DNA of 64,000 nucleotides from Klebsiella pneumoniae (lineage in GTDB: Bacteria > Pseudomonadota > Gammaproteobacteria > Steroidobacterales > Steroidobacteraceae): positions 62,001-126,000 of the forward strand of contig CAMCBU010000003.1 in assembly GCA_945873095.1 (NCBI GenBank), read 5' to 3'. This document shows, piece after piece, positions 35,740 to 44,661 of this stretch. The notes beneath the pieces are model-generated. The model saw nothing but the letters and a program-made list of their open reading frames with translations, searched no databases and was not told the DNA's origin. A program made the position numbers and the translations under genes. Positions within the stretch are counted from its first letter, which is position 1; every line of letters begins with the position of its first letter.

Positions 35740-36579
35740 TCATTCGCTATCGGTGATGCACACAGGGCAGTCCGATGTAACGACCGGCGCCGGTGCATGC
35801 GCTGCGCCAACCCATGCCGACACCATGTCCGGAATCAGATGAGTCCGTTTTGTCGTTACTCTGCCGGATGGCAACCCGATCGATGTGGACGAGACCGCCT
35901 TGTCACCAGACGCCAACAGACGCAGACCGCTGATAGCGCCGTCGATGATGGGTACGGGACAGCGTTTCGCCAGGGCTTCGGCGATCGGGGACATGCAAGT
36001 GCAGCCGAGCACGATCGAATCGGGATGGTACTGCGCGATCAGCGCCTCGCACGCAGTGCCGAGTGCGTCAATGATATCGTCCTCGTGCCTGGCCATACGC
36101 GCCATGAGGCTGGTGTCGCCCGCGAGTCTCGACAATTCGTCCTCTGTCGAAAAATGCCGGATCGCGACACAACGCGGCACCATCTCGAGTGACCGTAGAC
36201 GTTCGTCGTAGAGAAATCCCATCGACTTCGGCCAGACGGTCAAGATGCAAAACCGCCCCTCGCCCGTCAGGCTTGCTTGTTGCAATGCCGCTGCACCGGC
36301 TCCCACGATGGGCGCGACGACAGCAGACCGAGCGGCATCGATGCCATAGTCGGCGAACGAGTTGATCAGGATGGCATCGCAGTGTGCGTGTGCGGCACTT
36401 TGTGCGGCATCGACATAACCGACATCAACCAAGAGTCGTTCGTATGGGCTGAACGCAAACATCGACAGCCTCGGCTGTATGAGTACGACCTCGACGTCGG
36501 GAAATCGAGCGGCTTCGGTGTAGAAATGTGGGGGCAGTTCGGTGCTAGCCGAACCGCTGCCGATGATTCCGATTTTCAT
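35740..36579 (-). CDS. Asp/Glu racemase superfamily protein lacking the first catalytic Cys
   Basis: A 279-residue protein. The C-terminal catalytic Cys193 is in IVLGCTCMSPIAEAL. The N-terminal motif, normally xCFxDxGxxAAR in hydantoin/aspartate racemases, reads NSFADYGIDAAR, so the first Cys is replaced by Ser74. The loss would block two-base racemisation, so a lyase or isomerase role (as for arylmalonate decarboxylase or maleate isomerase relatives) is conceivable. The ATG at 36579 gives MKIGIIGSGSASTEL. It is divergent from the SnoaL/nitrilase-like operon. Confidence 0.75.
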   Translation of the reverse strand: MKIGIIGSGSASTELPPHFYTEAARFPDVEVVLIQPRLSMFAFSPYERLLVDVGYVDAAQSAAHAHCDAILINSFADYGIDAARSAVVAPIVGAGAAALQQASLTGEGRFCILTVWPKSMGFLYDERLRSLEMVPRCVAIRHFSTEDELSRLAGDTSLMARMARHEDDIIDALGTACEALIAQYHPDSIVLGCTCMSPIAEALAKRCPVPIIDGAISGLRLLASGDKAVSSTSIGLPSGRVTTKRTHLIPDMVSAWVGAAHAPAPVVTSDCPVCITDSE

Positions 36580-36627
36580 GAGGTGAAGGCTAAGGCATGC
36601 GGCCGTGTATCGGCTACCCGCATCGGG

Positions 36628-36633
36628 CATACT
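36628..36633 (+). promoter_or_regulatory. -10 box six bases from a start codon
   Basis: CATACT ends six bases before the ATG at 36640. No ribosome binding site is seen, so a leaderless transcript is possible. Same geometry as at 284 and 17281. Confidence 0.3.
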
Positions 36634-36639
36634 TCGGTC

Positions 36640-37065
36640 ATGGGATCCTCATTGACCGATGCAGGCATCGTCGTTGGATCGGCTCGAACCGAACGGGCTG
36701 ATGCGATCGCCCTGGTGCGTCGCTGGTTCGACAATCTGTCGGCGCGCGATCTGCCCGGCGCTGCCACGCTGATGTCGCCCACCCTGTCGATCGTGATCTC
36801 CGGTGGGCACCGTTTTGCCCGCCTCGAAGACTTCCTCGCTTTCGGCGCCGATCGTTATGCGTCGGTTCACAAACAGACCGATCATTTCGAGGTCTGCGAA
36901 GCCGCCGGTGGCGTGGCCGTTTACGTGCGCGGCGAGATGTCGGGAGCCTGGAGAGACGGTACGGCGTTTGCGGGTGTACGTTGGTGTGATCGATTTCTGG
37001 TCAGCGGTGGCGTGATTGTCGATCTGCAAACCTGGAGTGACTTAGCCGAGACGCGGCTGCGCTGA
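36640..37065 (+). CDS. SnoaL-like/nuclear transport factor 2-like protein
   Basis: A 141-residue protein with the cone-shaped alpha+beta fold of the SnoaL/NTF2 group: ALVRRWFDNLSARDLPGAATLMSPTLSIVISGG, FLAFGADRYA and GEMSGAWRDGTAFAGVRWCDRFLVSGGVIVDLQTW. Such domains act as small-molecule isomerases, cyclases or hydratases, or bind ligands. It is the first gene of a plus-strand run with the nitrilase-like and MDR proteins. Confidence 0.75.
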   Translation: MGSSLTDAGIVVGSARTERADAIALVRRWFDNLSARDLPGAATLMSPTLSIVISGGHRFARLEDFLAFGADRYASVHKQTDHFEVCEAAGGVAVYVRGEMSGAWRDGTAFAGVRWCDRFLVSGGVIVDLQTWSDLAETRLR

Positions 37066-37084
37066 ATCCATCGGAGTTTTGATT

Positions 37085-38134
37085 TTGAGCATCAGCAAAC
37101 TGGACCGTTATGCCGCGCTAGCCTTGCAGATCGACTGCGACGGCGTTCATCCCGACACGACCCGCGAGGAATCTGCGGCCCGCATGCAACGATCGATCGC
37201 GAGGATCGATCAGGCCGTCGCGGGTGCTCGTCGCTGGATTGGGCCTGACCTGAAGCTCGTGGTGCTGCCCGAGTACATCCTGTCGGGTCCACCGTGGGGT
37301 GAGACGATTCCGGAGTGGGCGACCAAGGGCGCATTGCATCCGCGCGGTGCTGAGTACGATGCGCTTGGCGCGCTTGCCCAGAAACACGCCGTGTTTCTCG
37401 CCGGTAACGGCTACGAGACCGATGATCACTTCCCCGGTCTGTACTTTCAGGCATGTTGGGTGTTCGATCCATCCGGAAATCGCATTCTCACCTATCGACG
37501 GCTGATTTCGATATTTGCGCCCACACCCCACGATGTGTGGGATCGCTATCTCGACATCTACGGGCTCGAGGCCGTGTTCCCGGTCGCAGATACCTTGATC
37601 GGTCGAATCGCTGCGATTGCATCGGAGGAAATTCTCTATCCGGAGATTGCGCGTGCTCACGCCATTCGCGGCGCCGAGGTGTTTTTGCATTCCACCAGCG
37701 AGGTGGCATCACCGAATTTGACGATCAAACAAATCGCACGACGCGCTCGTGCGCTGGAGAACTTGGCTTACGTCGTATCGGCAAATACCGGCGCGCTGCA
37801 CGGCATCGATGTGCCTGTCGATTCCAGCAACGGTTATTCGGATGTTATCGACTATCACGGCAATCAGATGGTTGTGGCGGGTCTTGGCAACTCGTCGGTC
37901 GCCAACACTTTTCTCGATATGGCGGGGTTGAGGGCTTATCGCCGACGGCCTGCCATGAGCAATATGCTCTCGCGACAGGCTCTCGATCTGTTCGCGGAGT
38001 CATACGCAAAAGCCGATTTGCGCCGTCGTAACGGCTTGTTGCAGGGCGACAAGATAATGATCCCGGATCGTGCCTACTTCCAGCAGCGTCAAGCGGATGC
38101 CATTGCTCGAATGACCGAGCGCGGTATTCTTTGA
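37085..38134 (+). CDS. Nitrilase superfamily protein with altered catalytic triad
   Basis: A 349-residue C-N hydrolase fold. The start TTG at 37085 has GGAG eight bases upstream. Glu63 (VVLPEY) is kept. The Lys of the YRK motif is Arg139 (TYRRLI), and the nucleophile Cys position, normally ICY/CxExxFPE, is Ser180 in IASEEILYPEIAR. The Glu-Lys-Cys triad thus reads Glu-Arg-Ser. The protein is unlikely to act as an ordinary amidase or nitrilase. The remaining fold motifs (HSTSEV, ARALENLAYVVSANTG) are well kept, arguing against decay. The next gene begins within its stop codon. Confidence 0.78.
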   Translation: MSISKLDRYAALALQIDCDGVHPDTTREESAARMQRSIARIDQAVAGARRWIGPDLKLVVLPEYILSGPPWGETIPEWATKGALHPRGAEYDALGALAQKHAVFLAGNGYETDDHFPGLYFQACWVFDPSGNRILTYRRLISIFAPTPHDVWDRYLDIYGLEAVFPVADTLIGRIAAIASEEILYPEIARAHAIRGAEVFLHSTSEVASPNLTIKQIARRARALENLAYVVSANTGALHGIDVPVDSSNGYSDVIDYHGNQMVVAGLGNSSVANTFLDMAGLRAYRRRPAMSNMLSRQALDLFAESYAKADLRRRNGLLQGDKIMIPDRAYFQQRQADAIARMTERGIL

Positions 38135-39126
38135 GTCGCCTGCATTTTCGCCGAGCATGGCACGAGTGCTATGGCGATCCCCGCGCTGTACTGCGCGTGG
38201 TCGAGGTCGAGGAAGAAACTCCGGCCGCCGATGAGATCGTCATCCGGATGGAAGCGGCGGCGATGCACATCGCCGATTTGCGCACCATCGAAGGTGCCGA
38301 TCTGTTCCGAAATCCGTTACCGCGTACACCCGGGTTTGAGGGGATTGGTCGTGTCCTGCGCGTGGGTTCTGCCGTCACCGCTTATTCGATCGGCGACCGC
38401 GTCTTCCCTGCGCTGGCATCGGGAACCTTCAGTGAGCAGGTGCGGTGCGCAGCAACTCGTTGCATGCCTGCACCCGAGGGCGATGCCGCGCAGCTATGCC
38501 TGCTCACCGTCAATGGACCAACCGCTGCCGTCATGCTGGATGACTTTGTCGCACTCGACCAAGGCGATTGGTTGATCCAAAACGCTGCCAACTCCAACTG
38601 CGGGCGCTTTCTGCTGCAGTTGGCGCGTCACCGCGGCATCAAAACGGTCAATGTAGTTCGACGCGTCGAGATGGTGGACGAGTTGATCGAGCTGGGTGGC
38701 GATGTCGTGTTGATCGATGGCCCCGATCTGGCGGATCGGGTGACTGCGGCCACCTCGGGTGCTGCCATTCGATTGGGCATCGATGCAGTCGCAGGGCCCG
38801 CAACGCGACGAATTGCAGAATGCTTGTCGGCCGAAGCGCACTTGGTTTGCTACGGCGCCATGAGCGCGCAGCATTGTGAGCTCGACTTCTATCGTTTGTT
38901 TCGCTTGGGAATCGAGTTCCACGCGTTGAGTTTCGTCAGACAATTGTCGCGACGGAGCGCGCCGCAAGTACGCGCGTTGTATGCGGATTTGGCGGACAAG
39001 ATTGCGACCGGCACGCTCTCGGCCCGCATCGCAGGGCGCTATCGTCTGGAGCAAATCATCGCCGCGTGCGAGCGCGCAGCGATGACCGGCTCTGATCGAG
39101 ACGGCAAGGTCGTCATTGTTTTCTAG
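38131..39126 (+). CDS. MDR family enoyl reductase-like protein (MECR type)
   Basis: A 331-residue zinc-free medium-chain reductase. AAMHIADLRTIEG and TPGFEGIGRVLRVGS open the catalytic domain. The cofactor loop DWLIQNAANSNCGRFLLQLARHRGIKTVNVVRR is the MECR/Etr1 signature NAANSxxGR. It should reduce an enoyl thioester or related double bond with NADPH. The TTG start at 38131 overlaps the upstream stop, so the nitrilase-like protein and this one are coupled. Confidence 0.83.
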   Translation: MSRLHFRRAWHECYGDPRAVLRVVEVEEETPAADEIVIRMEAAAMHIADLRTIEGADLFRNPLPRTPGFEGIGRVLRVGSAVTAYSIGDRVFPALASGTFSEQVRCAATRCMPAPEGDAAQLCLLTVNGPTAAVMLDDFVALDQGDWLIQNAANSNCGRFLLQLARHRGIKTVNVVRRVEMVDELIELGGDVVLIDGPDLADRVTAATSGAAIRLGIDAVAGPATRRIAECLSAEAHLVCYGAMSAQHCELDFYRLFRLGIEFHALSFVRQLSRRSAPQVRALYADLADKIATGTLSARIAGRYRLEQIIAACERAAMTGSDRDGKVVIVF

Positions 39127-40091
39127 GAATTGACCAGCACGACTTTCCCGTAGTGGGTGCGAGCGTCGACCATGCCGTGTGCCTCGACGAGCGCGCTCAT
39201 CGGCAGCGTCTTATCGACCACCGCCTTGAATCTGCCGTTGGCGAACAGTGGCAGGGCGAGTTCACGGAAACTACGCATCGATTCGGGGATGAAGCGCACG
39301 CTCGATGAGATGCTCATCGCGAGCAGTTGGAGATTGCGCATCCCGATATTCAGATTGAAGCACACCTGTCGTCCGCCGGTGCTGCCATACATGACGATAC
39401 GTCCTTCGGCTGCCATCGAATCGAACAACGCCGCGGCAGTTTCTTCGCCGATGGTCATCAGCCCGATATCGATGCCGTGCCCGTTGGTATCACGATGCAC
39501 GAGTTCGGGAAGAGCCCCTGTTTTGTAGTTGTAGGCGGCATCGGCGCCCGCGGCGATACCGCGAGCGCATTTATCGTCGCGGCTTGCGGTACCGGCGACC
39601 CAGCAGCCTTGCCACTTGGCGATTTGCAGCGCAGCGCTACCGACGCTACTGGCGATCGCTTCGATCAATACTTTTTCGCCGGCGCGCGAACGCGCGACGG
39701 TGACCAGCGCATGCCACGCGGTCAGCCAACCGACCGGTATCGCGGCGCCCTCGACGAAACTCAACGCGTCGGGGAGGCGCAGCGTGTGTACCTCATCGAA
39801 AAGTACGTGCGTCGCGTGCGAGCCACGGGCTCGGCCGAAGACCCGATCCCCGATGGCGACGGTGGTCACTCCTGGTCCGACAGCTTCGACGATACCCGCT
39901 GATTCCATTCCCATGACGAACGGCAACGCTTGGCCGATGTACGCGCCCGAGCGCATGCGGGTTTCGGCGAAGTTGATTCCAGAGGCTTTTACGGCCACCC
40001 GCACTTGCCCAGGACCGGGCACGAGCTCGGGCATTTCGACCCACTCCATGACCTCCGGTCCGCCAAAGGTGGCGACACGCCAACCGAACAT
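39123..40091 (-). CDS. MDR family quinone oxidoreductase-like protein
   Basis: A 322-residue zinc-free MDR protein of the QOR group. KASGINFAETRMRSGAYIG, FVMGMESAGIVEAVGPGVT and the NADPH-binding EKVLIEAIASSVGSAALQIAKWQGCWVAGTAS are present. It converges on the MECR-like gene with a four-base overlap and is the last gene of the MFS-GST-MDR operon on the minus strand. Confidence 0.87.
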   Translation of the reverse strand: MFGWRVATFGGPEVMEWVEMPELVPGPGQVRVAVKASGINFAETRMRSGAYIGQALPFVMGMESAGIVEAVGPGVTTVAIGDRVFGRARGSHATHVLFDEVHTLRLPDALSFVEGAAIPVGWLTAWHALVTVARSRAGEKVLIEAIASSVGSAALQIAKWQGCWVAGTASRDDKCARGIAAGADAAYNYKTGALPELVHRDTNGHGIDIGLMTIGEETAAALFDSMAAEGRIVMYGSTGGRQVCFNLNIGMRNLQLLAMSISSSVRFIPESMRSFRELALPLFANGRFKAVVDKTLPMSALVEAHGMVDARTHYGKVVLVNS

Positions 40092-40715
40092 TTAGTGGCG
40101 GCTCTGCAGGAAGCTGCGGAAACCTGCATCGTAATCCGTGATCCAAAGCTGGGTCAGCGGATTCGCCTGCAACGATGACCACCACTGCGCGAGCTTCGGA
40201 TAGTCGGCGAACTTTTCCTCGACGCCACACAGACTCGTCACGATACCCATCATCTGCAAGCACGGGAGCAGGGCACAGTCGGCGTACGCCGAGGGCGCCA
40301 TGAAGTGTTCGAGTTGCGCGAGGCTTTTTCGATAGGCCGTCGTTGCCGTCTGAACGGCGTCGGCGTTTCGCTTCTCCGGGTTGAGATTGCCGAAGAACGC
40401 GTTGCCCTGCGGCATGACATACAGATCGGCGATACGACCGAGGAGTCGCGCGCGCGCACGCTCCGCAGGGTCAGCCGGCAGCAAGGGCTGTTGCGGGTAA
40501 GCGTCTTCGAGATAATCCAGAATCACCATCGACTCGGCGATCGCTTGGTTACCGAGCTCGAGAGCCGGCATTTTGCCGAGCGGATTGATCTGCAGATATT
40601 CCGGTGATTTGATGCCGTGCGCCGGCATCGCCGCCTCGAGATCCAACCCCTTCATTCGAGCCGCATAGACGACGCGGGCGACATAAGGCGAGATGATCGA
40701 TCCGTAAAGTTTCAT
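40092..40715 (-). CDS. Glutathione S-transferase family protein
   Basis: A 207-residue cytosolic-type GST. The thioredoxin-like N-terminus MKLYGSIISPYVARVVYAARMKGLDLE has Ser in the activating position. NPLGKMPALELGNQAIAESMVILDYLE is the glutathione-binding region with cis-Pro and ESxxI. An all-helical C-terminal domain follows. Its stop abuts the MDR start (TAAATG) and its ATG overlaps the MFS stop, so all three are translationally linked. Confidence 0.9.
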   Translation of the reverse strand: MKLYGSIISPYVARVVYAARMKGLDLEAAMPAHGIKSPEYLQINPLGKMPALELGNQAIAESMVILDYLEDAYPQQPLLPADPAERARARLLGRIADLYVMPQGNAFFGNLNPEKRNADAVQTATTAYRKSLAQLEHFMAPSAYADCALLPCLQMMGIVTSLCGVEEKFADYPKLAQWWSSLQANPLTQLWITDYDAGFRSFLQSRH

Positions 40716-41881
40716 GTGGTCTCCGGTGTTGTTTTTTGAGGTCGATGCAAGGCTAAAAGAACGAATATCAACAGTGGCAGAGCGACCAGATTCAGCGTTT
40801 TCCAACCGAGCGCCTCGATCGCCGTGCCAGCGAGCAATGACGCTACGGCTTGCGACCCGAATACGGCAAAGTCGTTGAAGCCTTGGGCGCGAAAACGATC
40901 AGCCGGTTCGTACGTGGTTGCGAGCATGGCCGTCGCCGAAACGAACATCAAATTCCAGCCCACTCCGAGCAACGTGAGCGCCGTGAAGTAATGGACGAAC
41001 TCTTGCCCGACATAGGCTGCGATGCCGATACAGAGAATATTGATGAAGATGCCGATCACCATCATTCGACGAACACCAAGAACTCCGATCAACCAAGGGC
41101 TCACCAGCGACGGTAGGTACATACCGAGCAAATGGGCGGTGATGACGAAAGTGGTTTCTGCCGTCGAGAACCCGTCGTGCACGTGCATGCTGAGTGGCGT
41201 CGCTGTCATGATGAAGCTCATGACGGCGTATGAAGCGAGACCTGCCAGCAGAGCGAGTCGATAGTCCGGTTTCGACAGCAACTGTGTAATGGAAGTGCCA
41301 CGCTTGGATTCCATGCGGGTGGTGATGGTTCCGAGTGGCAACTGCAGCAGCACGATCGTGGCGCAGAGGCAAAGACCCGCGAGAACCACGAACGAGCCGG
41401 TGAACTCGGGCCAACCACCGAGATTGGCGGCAAGTTGCCCAAGAGCCGGTCCCGCGATTGCCGCACCGAGGGTACCGATCATGACGGTGGAAACGGCACG
41501 CCCTGCGAGTTCGGCGGGAACGAACTCGATCGCGGCAAAACGATACTGTTGAACGAAGGCCATATTGCTACCGATGAAAAATGCGGCAGCACACAAGGCG
41601 ACGAAGTTGGCCGTGGCAATACTCCAAGCGATCACCAGTGCCGCGGTGGCCGCCACGAGAGCACTACCGATGAAGGCCGGTTTACGACCGATGCGCTGCA
41701 TGAGCAGGGCTGCAGGCAGAGAACTTGCGGCGATACCGAGCACGGATAAGGACAGCGGCAGGGTCGCAAGATAAGGCTCGGGCGCCAAGCGAGTGCCGAC
41801 GATGCCGCCGAAAGTGACGAGAATGATCGTGCCGCAGGCCGCGAAACCTTGGGCCAAGGTCAGAATCCAGACGTTTCGCAT
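40712..41881 (-). CDS. MFS transporter (drug/metabolite exporter type)
   Basis: A 389-residue protein with about 12 hydrophobic helices and the MFS motif LLMQRIGRKPAFIGSALV (variant of the loop 2-3 GxxxDxxGR[KR] motif). It starts MRNVWILTLAQGFAACGTIILVTFGG. Upstream in-frame codons lie in the intergenic region and were rejected. It is followed by GST and MDR genes, which suggests uptake or export of the compound they handle. Divergent from the small protein/ilvA operon. Confidence 0.85.
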   Translation of the reverse strand: MRNVWILTLAQGFAACGTIILVTFGGIVGTRLAPEPYLATLPLSLSVLGIAASSLPAALLMQRIGRKPAFIGSALVAATAALVIAWSIATANFVALCAAAFFIGSNMAFVQQYRFAAIEFVPAELAGRAVSTVMIGTLGAAIAGPALGQLAANLGGWPEFTGSFVVLAGLCLCATIVLLQLPLGTITTRMESKRGTSITQLLSKPDYRLALLAGLASYAVMSFIMTATPLSMHVHDGFSTAETTFVITAHLLGMYLPSLVSPWLIGVLGVRRMMVIGIFINILCIGIAAYVGQEFVHYFTALTLLGVGWNLMFVSATAMLATTYEPADRFRAQGFNDFAVFGSQAVASLLAGTAIEALGWKTLNLVALPLLIFVLLALHRPQKTTPETT

Positions 41882-41920
41882 CGAAGTGATCACAGAATCG
41901 CCATCTAGTATGCTTGAAGC

Positions 41921-42220
41921 ATGAGCGATTCCAAGCCGGTCCGCGCACCAAATCCAGCCTTTTTCGACCACTCCGTGATCGACAACCTGATCGCCGTGAC
42001 GATGGAGCTCGGCGCAGAGTTATGGGTGCAGCGCGAGCGCCTGCGTGTCGTCGAGCAACTACTCGCCGAACAGGGCGTCGTGACTCGTGAGGCGATCGAA
42101 CGGCACGAATCGACACCCGAGGAGCAAGAGCGTGTACGCAGCGAGCGCGATGCCTTCGTACAACGCTTATACGGGCTACTGCTGCGGGATACGGTCAAGG
42201 CCACCCCGAGTCACGGTTGA
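41921..42220 (+). CDS. Hypothetical small protein upstream of ilvA
   Basis: A 99-residue soluble, charged, mostly helical protein: DNLIAVTMELGAELWVQRERLRVVEQLLAEQGVVTREAIERHESTPEEQERVRSERDAFVQRLYGLLL. Its leucine/charged pattern suggests a short coiled coil. No family recognised. TAGTAT lies nine bases before the ATG. The stop is seven bases before ilvA, so the two are probably one operon. Confidence 0.65.
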   Translation: MSDSKPVRAPNPAFFDHSVIDNLIAVTMELGAELWVQRERLRVVEQLLAEQGVVTREAIERHESTPEEQERVRSERDAFVQRLYGLLLRDTVKATPSHG

Positions 42221-42227
42221 CCCGGCG

Positions 42228-43772
42228 ATGTCCTCAAGCATGTTGCTGCATCGCGATTACATCGAACGCATCTTACGAGCGAAGGTCTACGATGTAGCGA
42301 TCGAGTCGCCACTCGAAATCGCAGCGCGCCTATCGCGGCGGCTCGGTAATCGCATCGAGCTGAAGCGCGAAGATCTGCAACCGGTTTTCTCGTTCAAGTT
42401 GCGAGGTGCGTACAACAAGATCGCAACGCTCTCGTTACAGGTCGCATCCCGCGGGGTCATTTGCGCTTCAGCCGGCAATCACGCGCAAGGCGTTGCGCTC
42501 GCAGCGAGCCGTCGTGGTATTCCGGCGGTTATCGTGATGCCGATCACCACGCCGCAGATCAAGGTCTCTGCCGTTCGCGATCTGGGCGGCGAAGTCGTTC
42601 TACACGGTGACGATTACGATTCTGCCTACGAGCACGCGCTTCGCCTCGCTCGCGATCGAAACCTCGTTTTCGTGCATCCTTTTGATGATCCGGATGTGAT
42701 CGCGGGACAAGGCACGATCGGCATGGAAATCGCGCGTCAGACGGGCGGAGAGCTCGACGCGGTGTTCATTCCAGTCGGGGGCGGAGGCTTGCTTGCGGGG
42801 ATCGCGGTATACCTCAAGCATCTGTATCCGCATATTCGAATCATCGGTGTGAATGCAGCCGATTCGACAGCCATGCATGATTCGCTGGCTGCTGGATCGC
42901 GCGTCAAGCTGGCACGGGTCGGCATTTTTGCCGACGGCGTCGCCGTGCGCCGAGTCGGCGAAGAAACGTTCAGGCTTGCGCGCGATTTGGTCGATGAAAT
43001 GATTCTCGTGACGACCGACGAGATCTGTGCGGGTATCCAAGATATTTTTGAGGATACGCGCTCGGTCGTCGAGCCTGCGGGTGCTTTGGCGGTGGCAGCG
43101 ATCAAAAAATATATCGCTCGTGAGAAATGCGCGGGCAAGCGGCTGATTGCCATCAATTGTGGCGCCAACATGAATTTTGATCGCTTGCGTCATGTGGCCG
43201 AGCGCGCCGAGGTGGGTGCTCGCCGCGAAGCCTTGTTGGCGGTCGAAATCCCCGAGCAGCCCGGCAGCTTTTTGACTTTGTGCCGAACGCTGGGTGCTCG
43301 CAGCGTCACCGAGTTCAATTATCGATTCGACCAGCAAGATCGTGCTCGTGTGTTTCTCGGATTCGCGACGGCGACGGGTGATGGCGAGCGATTGCAGATG
43401 ATCGAGCACCTGCACCAGGCGGGCTATCGGGTCACAGACATGACCGACAACGAGCTCGCCAAACTGCACATTCGTTACATGGTGGGCGGACGACCCACGG
43501 AGCTCGCTGACGAGTTGCTGCTGCGATTCGAGTTTCCCGAGCGACCGGGCGCCCTGTCACGATTTCTCGAGGCGATCGGCTCACGCTGGAACATCTCGCT
43601 GTTCCATTATCGCAACCACGGCTCTGACGCTGGCCGGGTGCTGGCGGGGATTCAAGTTGCAGTGAGCAGTCGTGGCGAGTTTTTCGAGCATCTTGCGGCC
43701 TTGCAATATCCCTGGATCGACGAAACCGGTAATCCGGCCTATCGCTTGTTTCTCGGTGGCGCCGAATCGTGA
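42228..43772 (+). CDS. ilvA: Threonine ammonia-lyase, biosynthetic
   Basis: A 514-residue PLP enzyme that converts threonine to 2-oxobutyrate, the first step of isoleucine synthesis. PLP Lys57 lies in FSFKLRGAYNK. The Gly-rich phosphate loop (GGGGLLAGIA) and SAGNHAQGVA are intact. The C-terminal third holds two ACT-like regulatory domains (EIPEQPGSFLTLCRTLG and EFPERPGALSRFLEAIG), the layout of allosteric biosynthetic IlvA. It is separate from ilvB/ilvH, 19 kb away. Confidence 0.94.
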   Translation: MSSSMLLHRDYIERILRAKVYDVAIESPLEIAARLSRRLGNRIELKREDLQPVFSFKLRGAYNKIATLSLQVASRGVICASAGNHAQGVALAASRRGIPAVIVMPITTPQIKVSAVRDLGGEVVLHGDDYDSAYEHALRLARDRNLVFVHPFDDPDVIAGQGTIGMEIARQTGGELDAVFIPVGGGGLLAGIAVYLKHLYPHIRIIGVNAADSTAMHDSLAAGSRVKLARVGIFADGVAVRRVGEETFRLARDLVDEMILVTTDEICAGIQDIFEDTRSVVEPAGALAVAAIKKYIAREKCAGKRLIAINCGANMNFDRLRHVAERAEVGARREALLAVEIPEQPGSFLTLCRTLGARSVTEFNYRFDQQDRARVFLGFATATGDGERLQMIEHLHQAGYRVTDMTDNELAKLHIRYMVGGRPTELADELLLRFEFPERPGALSRFLEAIGSRWNISLFHYRNHGSDAGRVLAGIQVAVSSRGEFFEHLAALQYPWIDETGNPAYRLFLGGAES

Positions 43773-44659
43773 GGGTCCACGCACCTGCCGTGTTGCCGGT
43801 GGAGCGATTCGTCTCGTTGCGCGGCCACCAACACAGGACCTTGCATTGGGGCGCCAAGGGTCAGCCGACCGTGTTTTTGCTGCACGGATTTCAAGATTGC
43901 GTCGACACCTTCCAGATGTTGATCGACGCACTGCCACGAACGTGGCATTTCATCGGACTCGACTGGCGTGGTTTTGGTGGAAGTGATTGGCAAAATTCGC
44001 CGTATTGGTTTCCCGACTATCTCGCCGATCTCGACACCCTGCTGGATTTGATGGCACCCGACTCAGCTGTCACGTTGCTCGGTCATAGCATGGGAGGTAA
44101 CGTCGCCAACCTCTACGCAGGCATTCGGCCCGAACGCGTCGCGCATCTGATCTCACTCGAGGGTTTTGGTCTGCCGCGGACACCGGCTGAGCAGGCTCCC
44201 GCGCGCTATGCCCAATGGCTGGATCAGCTGCGTGCGGGGCCGCAGCCCTCCCGATACGACTCGATCGAGACACTGGCGACGCATCTTCGAGAGCGAAACG
44301 CCAGACTGCCTGAGGAAAACGCTGCTTTCATCGCGCAAGCGTGGATGCAGCGCACGGCGGACGGATTGCCGCGCATGCATTTCGATCCGTTCCATCGCTA
44401 TGTCAACCCGGTGCTGCATCGGCGCGAAGAAGCGGAGGCTTGTTGGCATCGAGTCGAGGCGGATACGCTGTTGGTGCTCGCCACGGAGTCGGAGTATCGG
44501 CGTCGGTTGGATCACGAGGGTGACGTCGAGCGCATGCATCGATGCTTCAAGCGTCTGTCGGTCGAGGATCTGCAGGGGCTTGGGCACATGATGCATCATG
44601 AAGACCCGGTCCGAGTGGCCGACGTGATTGCCCGCTGGTGGTCGTTGAGGAGTGGATAG
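43769..44659 (+). CDS. Alpha/beta hydrolase
   Basis: A 296-residue alpha/beta-fold hydrolase starting at the GTG that overlaps the ilvA stop. HG oxyanion motif (FLLHGFQD), nucleophile Ser107 in LLGHSMGGNVA, GLDWRGFGGSDW strand-loop and a final His in GLGHMMHHEDP. It is complete and probably active on an ester or similar bond. Substrate unknown. Confidence 0.86.
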   Translation: MRVHAPAVLPVERFVSLRGHQHRTLHWGAKGQPTVFLLHGFQDCVDTFQMLIDALPRTWHFIGLDWRGFGGSDWQNSPYWFPDYLADLDTLLDLMAPDSAVTLLGHSMGGNVANLYAGIRPERVAHLISLEGFGLPRTPAEQAPARYAQWLDQLRAGPQPSRYDSIETLATHLRERNARLPEENAAFIAQAWMQRTADGLPRMHFDPFHRYVNPVLHRREEAEACWHRVEADTLLVLATESEYRRRLDHEGDVERMHRCFKRLSVEDLQGLGHMMHHEDPVRVADVIARWWSLRSG

Positions 44660-44661
44660 CG

